50,458 nucleotides of DNA from an uncultured Verrucomicrobia subdivision 3 bacterium (GTDB lineage: Bacteria; Verrucomicrobiota; Verrucomicrobiia; Limisphaerales; UBA11358), in contig CAIXBQ010000013.1 in the NCBI GenBank assembly GCA_903917705.1, forward strand, positions 1 through 50,458, written 5' to 3'. The first letter of the stretch is position 1. Each line of letters starts with the position of its first letter. Under the pieces are notes generated by a model. That model saw only the letters and a program-made list of their open reading frames with translations. It had not been told where the DNA came from and searched no databases. Both the position numbers and the translations under genes were made by a program. Shown here one piece after another: positions 37,606 through 46,639 of this stretch.

Positions 37606-39510
37606 ATGCAAAAGAAGTCATTCGAAACCATCCTCTATTCGTCGGCCGGCATCATCCTGATGCTGGCCATCATCATCGCCGTCAACGTCATCACCGGCGT
37701 CAAGCCGGTGCGCGTGGACATGACGCAGGAAAAGGCCTTCACGCTGTCCGCCGGCACCAAGGCCATCTTGAAGAAGATCGACACCCCGGTGAAGATCCGT
37801 TTCTACTGCACGCAAAGCGAGACCGCCACCCCGGAAACCGTCTATCTGAAAAGCTACGCCCGCAAGGTCGAGGACTTGTTGCAGGAATACAAACAGATCG
37901 CCGGCAAAAACCTGGTCATCGAGAAATACGATCCGCAGCCGGACTCGGATGCGGAGGATTCCGCCCGGCTCGACGGGCTGGAACCCCAACCTTTGCAAGG
38001 GGTCGACCAGTTCTATCTTGGCCTGGCCGTTTCGCTGGCGGATGAACGGGTGGCGCTGCCCTTCCTGGAGCCGGGCCGCGAGAAACAGCTGGAGTACGAC
38101 ATCACGCGGGCGATCGCGCGCGTATTCACGCCGGAAAAACCCACGGTCGGCATCATGAGCGGACTGCCGGTGTTCGGCGAGATGGGCAACCAGATGATGA
38201 TGCAGATGGGCCAGCAAGGCACCCCGCCATGGACGCTGATCGAGCAGCTGAAGCAGGATTTCAACGTGAAGCGCATCGATCTTACCGCCGACAAGATCGA
38301 CGACGAGGTGAAGGTATTGCTCGTCATCCACCCCAAGGACATCTCGGACAAAGCGCAGTTTGCCATCGACCAGTTTGTGCTGCGCGGCGGCAAATTGATT
38401 GCGTTCCTCGACGCGCAATCAGTGTTGTCCAGCCGGCAGCAGAATCCGATGATGGGCGGTCCCGCCGGCACTTCGTCATCGCTCGACAAGCTGCTGAAAG
38501 CCTGGGGCCTCCAGTTCGACACGAGCAAGGTCGTCGCCGACCTGAATTTCAAGATGCAGCTGCGCGGCCAGAATGGCCAGCCGACGGAGGCGCCCGCTTT
38601 CCTCGCCTTGACTGCCGATGGCATCAACCGGGACGACATCGTGACCGGCCCGATCGACAATATCTGGCTGCCGCTGTGCGGCGCGTTCACGGGCGAGCCG
38701 GCCGCCGGTCTCACGGAAGCGGTGCTCCTCCACAGCACCAAGGAATCGCAACTCGTCGACGGCTTTATGGCCGGCATGGGGGGCGACAGCATCCTGAGCG
38801 GCTTCAAGCCCAGCGGCGTGGAATACAAACTCGCCGTCCGGTTGACCGGTAAATTCAAAACCGCCTTCCCCGCTGGCCAGCCGGAAGACAAGCCGGAGGC
38901 CGGCAGCACCAACAGCGTGGCCAAAACGAATGATTCGCTCAAGGAATCGAAAACCGCAACCTCGGTCGTGCTCGTCGGTGATTCGGACCTGCTCGCCGAC
39001 GACTTTTCGCTGCGCCGGGTGGAAAGCCCCTTCGGCACCATGATCAATCCGATGAATGCGAACCTGAACCTCACGCAGAATCTCGTCGAGCAGATGGCGG
39101 GCGACAATAATCTCATCGGCGTGCGCAGCCGCGCTTCGCTGAGCCGGCCGTTCACGCTGGTGAAAAAACTGGAGGCGGAGGCGGAGGTGCGCGGCCAGGC
39201 GAAAATCCAGGAGCTGCAGCAAAGCCTGCAGGATACCCAGCAGCGCCTGGGCGAACTTCAGGCGCAGAAGAAGGACAAGGACCAGCGGTTCATTCTTTCC
39301 ACCGAACAGAAGGCCGAGCTGGAGAACTTCCGCAAGAAGCAGGCGGAAGTCAGCAAGGAGCTCAAGCAGGCGCAAAAGGATTTGCGCAAAGAGGTCGTCT
39401 CGCTGGAGACCCGGCTCAAATGGCTTAACATCCTCGCCATGCCCTTGTGCGTGACCCTCGCCGGCATGAGCATCGCTTTCATCAAACGCAAAAAGACCTC
39501 AGCCAAATGA
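37606..39510 (+). CDS. GldG-family auxiliary membrane protein of the ABC exporter
   Basis: The 634-residue protein is anchored by an N-terminal helix (ILYSSAGIILMLAIIIAVNV) and a C-terminal helix (about 608-628, LNILAMPLCVTLAGMSIAFI). Between them a large periplasmic domain has TQEKAFTLSAGTKAILKKI and VLLVIHPKDISDKAQFAIDQ, typical of the GldG/ABC_transp_aux (DUF4350-like) family. Residues about 520-605 form a strong coiled coil rich in Gln, Lys and Glu (for example ELQQSLQDTQQRLGELQAQ). The gene is third in the ABC operon and overlaps the DUF4340 gene by four bases. Confidence 0.9.
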   Translation: MQKKSFETILYSSAGIILMLAIIIAVNVITGVKPVRVDMTQEKAFTLSAGTKAILKKIDTPVKIRFYCTQSETATPETVYLKSYARKVEDLLQEYKQIAGKNLVIEKYDPQPDSDAEDSARLDGLEPQPLQGVDQFYLGLAVSLADERVALPFLEPGREKQLEYDITRAIARVFTPEKPTVGIMSGLPVFGEMGNQMMMQMGQQGTPPWTLIEQLKQDFNVKRIDLTADKIDDEVKVLLVIHPKDISDKAQFAIDQFVLRGGKLIAFLDAQSVLSSRQQNPMMGGPAGTSSSLDKLLKAWGLQFDTSKVVADLNFKMQLRGQNGQPTEAPAFLALTADGINRDDIVTGPIDNIWLPLCGAFTGEPAAGLTEAVLLHSTKESQLVDGFMAGMGGDSILSGFKPSGVEYKLAVRLTGKFKTAFPAGQPEDKPEAGSTNSVAKTNDSLKESKTATSVVLVGDSDLLADDFSLRRVESPFGTMINPMNANLNLTQNLVEQMAGDNNLIGVRSRASLSRPFTLVKKLEAEAEVRGQAKIQELQQSLQDTQQRLGELQAQKKDKDQRFILSTEQKAELENFRKKQAEVSKELKQAQKDLRKEVVSLETRLKWLNILAMPLCVTLAGMSIAFIKRKKTSAK

Positions 39511-40652
39511 ACCGGAAACAATTCATCATTCTCCTCGTGCTCGTCGCCGTGGTCGGGGCGGCGGGTTTATTCGTGCGCCACCAGAACCGCGCGTCCTGGA
39601 AGGGCGCCGCCACGACCATCGGGCAGAAACTCCTGCCCAATCTGCCGGTCAACGATATCGCCCAGATCACCATCAAGGCCGGGGCCGGTGAAGCAACCCT
39701 GATCAAGCGGGACAATCTATGGCGCGTACATGAACGCGGCGATTATCCGGCAAACTTTTCCCAGATCAGCGATCTGCTGCTGAAGTTCGCCGATCTCAAG
39801 GTGGTGCAAAGCGAAGAGATCGGGCCCTCGCAACTGGGCCGGTTTGAATTGCTCCCGCCCGGCTCCGCCGCCAACAGCGGCACGCTGGTGGAATTCAAGG
39901 ATGCCGGCGGCAAGGTCATCAACTCCGTCCTGCTGGGTAAAAAACACCAAAAAAAACCTGCTGGCAACTCCCCCAATGACGAGGGCTGGCCGGATGGGCG
40001 CTACGTGATGGCCGGCGTGAACACCCGGACGCTGGCAGTGATTGCCGACCCGCTCGACAGCGTCCAGACCGGACCGGCGGCATGGCTGAACAAGGATTTT
40101 CTGAGCATCGAAAACCCGCGCGCCATCGCCGTGCAATTTCCGGAAGCCACCAATTCCTGGAAACTCACCCGCGCCAGCGCGACGAACGACTGGCAGCTGG
40201 CGAATGCCGCCAAGGATGAGAAGCTGGACAGCACCAAGGTTGCAAAAGTCACCAACCCGTTCGGATCCCCCGCTTTCAACGATGTGGCCGCGTCCAACCC
40301 AGCCGGCCAGACCAATGCCACGCTGATGACCGTGGAAACCTTTGACGGCTTCACGTACGTCGCCCAGATCGGCCGGGAACAGGCTGAAAATTATCCGGTC
40401 AGTTTTTCCATTGCGGCAACCATCCCGACCCAGCGCATCGCCAACAAAGACGAAAAGCCGGAAGACCAAGCCAGACTCGACAAGGAATTCAAGGACCAGC
40501 AGGCCCGATTGACGGGCAAATTGGCGAAGGAAAAAGCGTTTGAGAATTGGACCTACCAGCTGCCGGCTTACAGCATTGATGAAGTGCTCAAATCCCGGGG
40601 ACAACTCATGGTGGATGGCTCCACCAATTCTCCGGCTCCGGCCCAACCCTAA
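39507..40652 (+). CDS. DUF4340-domain membrane-anchored protein
   Basis: A 381-residue protein with an N-terminal anchor helix (QFIILLVLVAVVGAAGLFVR) and a large extracytoplasmic region made of DUF4340 repeats. It has TIKAGAGEATLIKRDNLWRV and NFSQISDLLLKFADLKVVQS near the start, both typical of this family, and SWKLTRASATNDWQLANAAK later as a second unit. The family is nearly always coded behind GldG-like genes, as here, and probably forms a partner of the ABC complex. The ATG at 39507 overlaps the stop of the GldG-like gene (ATGA). No further gene of the operon follows. Confidence 0.9.
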   Translation: MNRKQFIILLVLVAVVGAAGLFVRHQNRASWKGAATTIGQKLLPNLPVNDIAQITIKAGAGEATLIKRDNLWRVHERGDYPANFSQISDLLLKFADLKVVQSEEIGPSQLGRFELLPPGSAANSGTLVEFKDAGGKVINSVLLGKKHQKKPAGNSPNDEGWPDGRYVMAGVNTRTLAVIADPLDSVQTGPAAWLNKDFLSIENPRAIAVQFPEATNSWKLTRASATNDWQLANAAKDEKLDSTKVAKVTNPFGSPAFNDVAASNPAGQTNATLMTVETFDGFTYVAQIGREQAENYPVSFSIAATIPTQRIANKDEKPEDQARLDKEFKDQQARLTGKLAKEKAFENWTYQLPAYSIDEVLKSRGQLMVDGSTNSPAPAQP

Positions 40653-40656
40653 GCGG

Positions 40657-40677
40657 CCCCGGCCGGATGCGCCGGGG
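40657..40677 (+). terminator. GC-rich hairpin after the ABC operon
   Basis: CCCCGGC (40657-40663), a seven-base loop and GCCGGGG (40671-40677) form a perfect stem 4 bases after the DUF4340 stop. No T-run follows, so it is at best a weak factor-independent terminator or a 3'-end stabiliser. Confidence 0.4.
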
Positions 40678-40857
40678 TGGAAATAACCGGAAAATGAATT
40701 ATATTCAGGTGGCTCTGATGGCAGACTGATCTGTGCAGAGGTTCCTCCGATGTTCAGGTTTCCCGGTTGTCAGAGCCATGCAATGTACTGACTTCGATTT
40801 TGCTCAGGTAATTGAATGACCTTGCGGCAAGGTTTCAACTGCGGCTAAATCCCGGAT

Positions 40858-41277
40858 ATGAAATCACTCACCGAACAGCTTTGGTTTGAAGTGCCGGGCC
40901 GGCGCGGGTTTGTGAACATCACCGGCACGGTGGAAAAACTGGTCGCCCAAAGCGGCGTGCAAGAAGGGTTATGCCTGGTCAACGCCATGCACATCACCGC
41001 CAGCGTCTTCATCAACGACGCCGAGGAAGGCCTGCTCCACGATTACGATGTCTGGCTGGAAAAGCTCGCGCCGCACGCGCCGACTAAAAATTACCGGCAC
41101 AACCTCACCGGGGAGGACAACGCCGACGCCCACTTGAAGCGGCAGGTCATGGGCCGCGAAGTCGTGGTCGCCATCACGAAAGGCCGGCTGGATTTCGGCC
41201 CGTGGGAACAGATCTTCTACGGTGAATTCGACGGCCACCGCCGCAAACGCGTTTTGGTTAAAATCATTGGCGAGTAA
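40858..41277 (+). CDS. YjbQ/UPF0047 family protein
   Basis: A 139-residue protein of the widely conserved YjbQ family, a small beta-fold enzyme that is linked to thiamine-phosphate synthase-like activity in vitro but has no firm role. The N-terminal [40 protein letters not shown] and [20 protein letters not shown] are family motifs, including the conserved His/Thr and Glu/Asp region. The length is normal. It sits alone between the ABC operon and HU, and shares the terminator region with the convergent HU gene. Confidence 0.93.
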   Translation: MKSLTEQLWFEVPGRRGFVNITGTVEKLVAQSGVQEGLCLVNAMHITASVFINDAEEGLLHDYDVWLEKLAPHAPTKNYRHNLTGEDNADAHLKRQVMGREVVVAITKGRLDFGPWEQIFYGEFDGHRRKRVLVKIIGE

Positions 41278-41281
41278 TAAA

Positions 41282-41311
41282 AAAGGCACCCTGAATAAAC
41301 AGGGTGCCTTT
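41282..41311 (-). terminator. Rho-independent terminator between yjbQ and HU genes
   Basis: AAAGGCACCCTG, loop AATAAA, then CAGGGTGCCTTT form a perfect 12-base stem. On the minus strand it is followed by TTTTTTATTAC, so it serves the HU gene best; the plus strand has only three T behind the stem. Confidence 0.85.
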
Positions 41312-41326
41312 GAGGGAGAACCGAAA

Positions 41327-41617
41327 TTATTTCTTCACGCCGAGGATCGCGTCCTTGGCCGCCTTGGCGACGCGGAACTTCACGACCTTCTTGGCCTTGA
41401 TCTGGATCGTTTCGCCAGTGGCGGGATTGCGGCCGACGCGGGCTTTGCGATTGACCAACACGAGCTTGCCGAGGCCGGGAATCGTGAACGAGTCCTTGGC
41501 GTGCTTGTAGGCCAGCGCCGCGATCTGTTCCAGAATCTCGACGGATTGTTTCTTGGTGATGCTGTTCTTTTCAGCGATTTCAGAGGCGATTTGTGATTTA
41601 GTCAGAGCTTTTGCCAT
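41327..41617 (-). CDS. HU/IHF-family histone-like DNA-binding protein
   Basis: A 96-residue basic protein of the HU family that bends DNA and organises the nucleoid. The N-terminal helices (KSQIASEIAEKNSITKKQSV, then EILEQIAALAYKHAK) precede the FTIPGLGKLVLV strand and the arm containing RVGRNPATGETIQIKAKK, with the conserved RNPxTG tip. The length is normal for HU. It has a strong terminator directly downstream. It probably acts as a general chromatin protein; the window codes another basic, histone-H1-like protein at its right end. Confidence 0.97.
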   Translation of the reverse strand: MAKALTKSQIASEIAEKNSITKKQSVEILEQIAALAYKHAKDSFTIPGLGKLVLVNRKARVGRNPATGETIQIKAKKVVKFRVAKAAKDAILGVKK

Positions 41618-41830
41618 AATATATATTTGGTGTTTGTTGTTAACGGTTAATGTTTACCGGCCCATTAAAGCGGTTCGGGCACTGCTCGCCAAGAAAAATC
41701 ACAGCTTTTATTAGGAAAATTATAGGCCTGGCAACCGGCTGGGCCGGGCCGGCCGGTCGCGGACGCCACTGACAGCTGTCCAAAGCCACCGGCCGAGTCC
41801 GGCAAATATATTTTCATTCCCAAAAACAAA

Positions 41831-41856
41831 CAGCCCAGCCTTCATTGGCTGGGCTG
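41831..41856 (-). terminator. Rho-independent terminator after the YncE-like gene
   Basis: CAGCCCAGCC, loop TTCATT, then GGCTGGGCTG form a perfect 10-base stem; the minus strand continues TTTGTTTTTG. It lies 20 bases beyond the stop of the beta-propeller gene. Confidence 0.8.
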
Positions 41857-41876
41857 TCTGCCTAAAAGTTTGGGAG

Positions 41877-42926
41877 TCAGCGACCGACCCACAACACGTC
41901 GAGATTGCCAGGACCGCCGCGTCCGCCACCGCCGCGCCGCTGACCGGCAGGTGCGTTGGTCGTTGGCGAGGCCGAGGCCGCTTGGGGCAGCCGTTCCGTG
42001 CAGATCAAAACGATCCGGTTGTTCTTGGTATCGAGCGAGCAGGTTTTGCAGCCCGCCTTCGTCTGCACGGTTTGCTCCACCGCAAAGCTCGCGGGAGTGC
42101 TTTCCTTGATGAGGGTCAGTGTGCCATCACGCTGCGAACTGAACGCCTCCATTGTGGCGGGATTGAACCCGCCACCGTCCGTGCCACTACCAAGGGGCAG
42201 CGTGGTCAACACCTTGCCGTCGGCGGCATTCAACACGACGCAGACGCCGGGGTTGGCACACATGGCGAACAGGATGTGATTCTTCACATCCAGACCGAGT
42301 CCGGCCGGCTCGCCAGCGCTGTCGCCAAGATCATACTTGGTGATGACTTTCATGGTCTTCAAATCCACCACGGCGATTTTCTTCTCATCCTCCACCGCCA
42401 CGTATAATGTTCCCTGCCCGTCGCTCTGGGCCTGTTCCATCGCCCCGCCCACGTCAATGGTGCCGGTCACCGTGCCATCCTTGGGATCAATCATCGTAAT
42501 GCTCGGTGACTGATGGCTGAAAATCAGGACTTTGCCCGTGAACGGTTCCAGCAGGATGCCGTCAGGCCGGCCCTGAACGTCAACGCTCTTGATTTTCTGC
42601 ATCGTCCCAGTGTCAAACATGCCGACCGGGCTGCTGCTGCTGAAGCCGTGATGCGTCTTGGGATCGATCACCACGCCGTGACCGCCGATATTGGTGATCG
42701 CGCCAATGAACTTGTGGCCGTCCAGATCGAATACAAAAGTATTGCCGCCACGCGGCACATAGACGCGCCGGGCGTCATTATCGGCATAGACATAATCAAT
42801 GCCGCCGCTCCCCATAAGCTGGGTCGTGTCGAGCACCTTGTAAGGAGTGGCGGGGGTCTGGGCCAGGACATTGCCGGCCAGCAGGCCGATTCCGGCAACG
42901 GATAAAAGGCGTAAAAGAGGTTTCAT
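41877..42926 (-). CDS. Exported YncE-like beta-propeller protein
   Basis: A 349-residue protein with a signal peptide (MKPLLRLLSVAGIGLLAGNV, cleavage after LAQ near residue 23). The mature part has repeated strands of the seven-bladed propeller type seen in YncE: YVYADNDARRVYVPRGGNTF, VVDLKTMKVITKYDLGDSAG and VLNAADGKVLTTLPLGSG. A Gly/Arg-rich stretch (GQRRGGGGRGGPGN) precedes the last strand. Such proteins bind DNA, or ligands in the periplasm; many in environmental bacteria have no known role. The ATG at 42926 is preferred to an upstream TTG because it begins the signal peptide. A strong terminator follows. Confidence 0.85.
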   Translation of the reverse strand: MKPLLRLLSVAGIGLLAGNVLAQTPATPYKVLDTTQLMGSGGIDYVYADNDARRVYVPRGGNTFVFDLDGHKFIGAITNIGGHGVVIDPKTHHGFSSSSPVGMFDTGTMQKIKSVDVQGRPDGILLEPFTGKVLIFSHQSPSITMIDPKDGTVTGTIDVGGAMEQAQSDGQGTLYVAVEDEKKIAVVDLKTMKVITKYDLGDSAGEPAGLGLDVKNHILFAMCANPGVCVVLNAADGKVLTTLPLGSGTDGGGFNPATMEAFSSQRDGTLTLIKESTPASFAVEQTVQTKAGCKTCSLDTKNNRIVLICTERLPQAASASPTTNAPAGQRRGGGGRGGPGNLDVLWVGR

Positions 42927-43120
42927 AAGCAATATGAGATGCCCGAAGACGGAGTTTGGTTACATTTTATCCCGGCGCGGGCGGCCTTGGAGCCAGCCCA
43001 CCAACGCGGCGACCATCGAGCAGGCTGCGGACGAGGCCTAAAGAACTGGGGTTGTTTGCCGTCGGGTTAAGCAATTTTATTGCGCGCCTCCCGATATTTA
43101 TGCAATTTTAAAAACGCTTC

Positions 43121-45988
43121 ATGAGACATCTCCAAAAACGTTTTATCACTGCCAGCCTGCTATTCATTGCCCTTGCGTTTCCCGGTTATGATGCCGCCGT
43201 CAACGCGGCTGTCGGCCCGTCGGTTGCCACAGCCGGCTCCAATCGAAACGCCAGTCAAGACGGACTCACGAAAAAATTCTCTCACCCCGACCGCATCCGC
43301 TACGACGGCCAATGCCTGACCATCGAAGGACAGGACACGATGGTTTTCAGCGCGGCGTTTCACTATTTCCGCTGTCCGCAGGAGCTGTGGCGCGACCGGT
43401 TCCGCAAAATCAAGGAGGCCGGCTTCAACACCGTCGAGACGTATATCCCCTGGAACTGGCACGAGCGCAATCTGCCCGCCGGCTTGGACGATTTTTCGCA
43501 ATGCGATTTCACGGACCTCAAGGCGTGGCTGCACATGGCGCAGGATGAGTTCGGCCTGTACACCATCGTGCGGCCGGGGCCGTTCATCTGCGCCGAGTGG
43601 GCCGGCGGCGCCTATCCGCGCTGGCTCGCGAAATTCTGCCCGGAGAAATATGACGCCAGTTTCTGGCTGCGCAGCGACGACCCCGGGCACATCAAATGGT
43701 CGCAGCACTGGTATCGCGCCGTCTGCCGCGCCATTGCCGACGAACAAATCACCCGCAAGCCCGCCGGCGCGAAAGGCATCATCCTGTTCCAGCTGGAAAA
43801 TGAATACGTTTATTTCGACATGTCGTCGGCCGGAAAAATCCGCGTCCTCAAGGCACTGTACGAAACCGCCGTGACGAACGGAATCAATGTGCCGTTCTTC
43901 ACCTGCGTCACGCCCGAAGTGCGCGGCAGCCGGGATCCGGAAATCCGCCAGGTGTTCGACTGCGACAACCAATACGTCTGGTGGAAAGTGCCGGAAATCC
44001 CCGACCGCATCGCCAGCCTCAAACGCAAACAACCCGACGCGCCCGCTTTTGTCACCGAACTTCAAGGCGGCTGGTTTTCGACGGTCGGCGGCAACTTGAG
44101 CGAGGACAGCTATCTCGACGGCCGCCACGCGCAGGCCATGGCGCTCGTCAACCTGCTCGCCGGTTCGACGGGGTTGAATTACTACATGTTTTTTGGCGGA
44201 ACGCATTTCGCCGGCTGGGGCGCGCGGCGGATGACGACCTCCTATGATTACGGCGCGGCGATCAAGGAGGACGGCGGCGTCGGCGAAAAATTCCTCGCGG
44301 TGAAAGGGGTCGGCGAGTTTCTCAAAACCCACGGCCCGCGCCTCGCCCGCGCCACGGCGGTGAAATGTGAGCTTGCCGGGGCGCCCGACAAACTCGTCGC
44401 CGGGCTCCGCCGCGCCGGAGACGGCACGCGCTTTGTGTTTTTATTCAACCCCGACCGGAAGCAGCCCCTGGCCGGCACGGTCCGATTGACCCTGCCGGAC
44501 AACTCCGCGCCGCTGAACGTCGCGTTCGACCTGGGCGCGTTCGACAGCCGCGTGCTGGTGCTGCCCGCCGGCGTGGACGACCCCGCGCACGGTGAGTGGT
44601 GGCCCAAGGTGCAGCCGGATATCGCCCGGCCGGTAAAGCTGCCCGCGCCGGTGCGCCTCGCCTCCGCGCTCAAGCGCAACGAGGATTTCACCGCCGACTG
44701 GCTGCCGCTCGGCCAAAACATTTCGCTGCCGGAGCTGGGCGTGAACGACTGCCGGTTTTCGCTCTATCGCAGCCGCTTCACGCTTGCGCCGGACGAGGCA
44801 ACCAAGCTGGGCAGCGTGCGGTTCGACCTGTTCACCGGCGATCCGGTGTTCATCCAGGTGAACGGCCGCATCGCGCCACGCGCCTCGAAGAACGAATTGG
44901 AAAATGTGTTCACCGCCGGCGGTTTGTTCCGCGCGGGCCAGAATGAAATCATCGTGCTCTACGAAAATCAGGGGCATGCCCACGGCTACAAGCCGATGGA
45001 GGAATTGAGCGGCCTGCGCGCCGGCGGCCTCGGCACCTCGCAGGGGTCCATCATGCCAGTCGAGTCATGGGAGGTTCGCCGCGCCGCGAGCGACCAGGCC
45101 AAGGACGTGGCCGCCGCCCTCCAGCAATCCGCCGGCTGGGAAAAAATCGAACTCGACGCCGACACGATCGCGGGCCTCGCCACCCTTCAGATCGCCGGCC
45201 TGGCCAAGCCGAAGTGGCCGGCCGCGTGGATCCTGCAAGGCGTTAGCGGCACGGCGGTTTATCGCACGGACATGGAATTGACACCGGAAATGATCGCCGC
45301 CGGACAGACGGTGATCGAATTCGGCTGCGTGGATGACCGGGGCGTCCTGTTTGTGAACGGTCAGCGGATCGCGAGCCATGATAAGTGGGACGAGCCGTTC
45401 GTGGTGGACATTGGCAAATTTGTGCGGCCCGGAACCAATCTCATCGCCATCGCCGTGGCCAACGCCAGCGGTGCGGGTGGCTTGACCAAAGGCGTGCGCC
45501 TGATGAAGCGAGGGCAGATCGAAAAACCGCTCACTTGGGAAGTGGCCCGCGACCTGGCCGGCGTTTCACGCGCCTGGACAGCTCCCGACTTCGACGCCAA
45601 AGACTGGACGCTCGTCCCCCTCGCCACGACCGGGGCCGTACCGCGCAAAGGCGGCGCGAACGTCGTACCCCGGGGTGAGCCGGATGGTTTGCTGACGTGG
45701 TACCGGATGGAATTTGAACTGCCCGCGCCGGAGAAAAACATATGGGTTCCATGGCGACTGCTGCTCAACGCCTCCGGCAACGGGTATCTGTGGCTCAACG
45801 GGCACAACCTCGGCCGCCACTGGGAAGCCGGCCCGCAACGCGAATTTTTCCTACCGGAATGCTGGTTGAATTTCGGCCCGGGGAAAAAGAACGTCCTGGC
45901 GCTCGGCCTGCGCCAGACCGCCAACGGGGCGCGCCTCAACGCCGCCGAAATATCCCCCTACCCTGACGATGCCGAATCGCGCCCGTGA
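43121..45988 (+). CDS. Exported beta-galactosidase, glycoside hydrolase family 35
   Basis: A 955-residue secreted enzyme with a signal peptide (ITASLLFIALAFPGYDAAVN, about residues 9-30). The catalytic TIM barrel starts near FSAAFHYFRCPQELWRDRFR. The acid/base Glu228 lies in LFQLENEY and the nucleophile Glu313 in FVTELQGGW, both in the normal spacing for GH35. The C-terminal two-fifths contain jelly-roll domains (for example IAVANASGAGGLTKGVRL and GNGYLWLNGHNLGRHWEAGP) that are typical of GH35 enzymes. It probably removes terminal beta-galactose from plant or algal polysaccharide. It stands alone, without a neighbouring transporter or regulator. Confidence 0.95.
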   Translation: MRHLQKRFITASLLFIALAFPGYDAAVNAAVGPSVATAGSNRNASQDGLTKKFSHPDRIRYDGQCLTIEGQDTMVFSAAFHYFRCPQELWRDRFRKIKEAGFNTVETYIPWNWHERNLPAGLDDFSQCDFTDLKAWLHMAQDEFGLYTIVRPGPFICAEWAGGAYPRWLAKFCPEKYDASFWLRSDDPGHIKWSQHWYRAVCRAIADEQITRKPAGAKGIILFQLENEYVYFDMSSAGKIRVLKALYETAVTNGINVPFFTCVTPEVRGSRDPEIRQVFDCDNQYVWWKVPEIPDRIASLKRKQPDAPAFVTELQGGWFSTVGGNLSEDSYLDGRHAQAMALVNLLAGSTGLNYYMFFGGTHFAGWGARRMTTSYDYGAAIKEDGGVGEKFLAVKGVGEFLKTHGPRLARATAVKCELAGAPDKLVAGLRRAGDGTRFVFLFNPDRKQPLAGTVRLTLPDNSAPLNVAFDLGAFDSRVLVLPAGVDDPAHGEWWPKVQPDIARPVKLPAPVRLASALKRNEDFTADWLPLGQNISLPELGVNDCRFSLYRSRFTLAPDEATKLGSVRFDLFTGDPVFIQVNGRIAPRASKNELENVFTAGGLFRAGQNEIIVLYENQGHAHGYKPMEELSGLRAGGLGTSQGSIMPVESWEVRRAASDQAKDVAAALQQSAGWEKIELDADTIAGLATLQIAGLAKPKWPAAWILQGVSGTAVYRTDMELTPEMIAAGQTVIEFGCVDDRGVLFVNGQRIASHDKWDEPFVVDIGKFVRPGTNLIAIAVANASGAGGLTKGVRLMKRGQIEKPLTWEVARDLAGVSRAWTAPDFDAKDWTLVPLATTGAVPRKGGANVVPRGEPDGLLTWYRMEFELPAPEKNIWVPWRLLLNASGNGYLWLNGHNLGRHWEAGPQREFFLPECWLNFGPGKKNVLALGLRQTANGARLNAAEISPYPDDAESRP

Positions 45989-46116
45989 CATCGTAACGGC
46001 GGTCCGGACGGGTTGATTCCCGCCCCGGGCGCGGAGCAAATTTGGCACCACTCTGACCGACCCTGCGCCGGTTTGCGTTCGGGCCGTTTTTAAATCAAAA
46101 TGGTCTTCGGTAACTT

Positions 46117-46476
46117 ATGAACGACCTGACTCAATCTCGCTGGCTGCCCATCGTGCTGCTCACCATCTCGAACGTCTTTATGACATTCGCCTGGTATGGG
46201 CATTTGAAATTCAAAAACAAGCCGCTGCTGGCCGTCATCCTGGTGAGCTGGGGCATCGCCTTTTTGGAATACTGTTTCCAGGTGCCCGCCAATCGCTGGG
46301 GCAACTCGGTATATTCCGCATCCCAATTGAAGATCATCCAAGAAGTGATCACGCTGGCGGTGTTCGTCTTTTTCGCCATTTTTTATCTCGGCGAAAAAAT
46401 CCGGTGGAACTACATCGCGGCATTCATATGCATTCTGGCCGCGGTGACATTCGCTTTTCTCCCGCAAAAACCATGA
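46117..46476 (+). CDS. DMT-family (DUF486) small membrane protein
   Basis: A 119-residue protein with four predicted membrane helices: residues about 8-28 (WLPIVLLTISNVFMTFAWYG), 35-53, 72-93 (VITLAVFVFFAIFYL) and 98-115. YGHLKFKNKPLLAVILVSWG and FLEYCFQVPANRWGNS are characteristic of the DUF486 family, small relatives of drug/metabolite transporters, function unknown. The length and motifs are normal. It follows the galactosidase gene by about 130 bases and is probably independent. Confidence 0.93.
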   Translation: MNDLTQSRWLPIVLLTISNVFMTFAWYGHLKFKNKPLLAVILVSWGIAFLEYCFQVPANRWGNSVYSASQLKIIQEVITLAVFVFFAIFYLGEKIRWNYIAAFICILAAVTFAFLPQKP

Positions 46477-46639
46477 CCGGTCAGACAGCGACCATTTGAC
46501 AGCGCAACCGGTTGATCCGGGACGGGCGACATCCAGCCCGGCTGACGGGATGATACCCAGGGATAGCCGGACGGAAACATCCGCAAACCGGCCGGTAATT
46601 ATAATAGACTCGTTTTTCAACGGAACATAATATCCGTCC

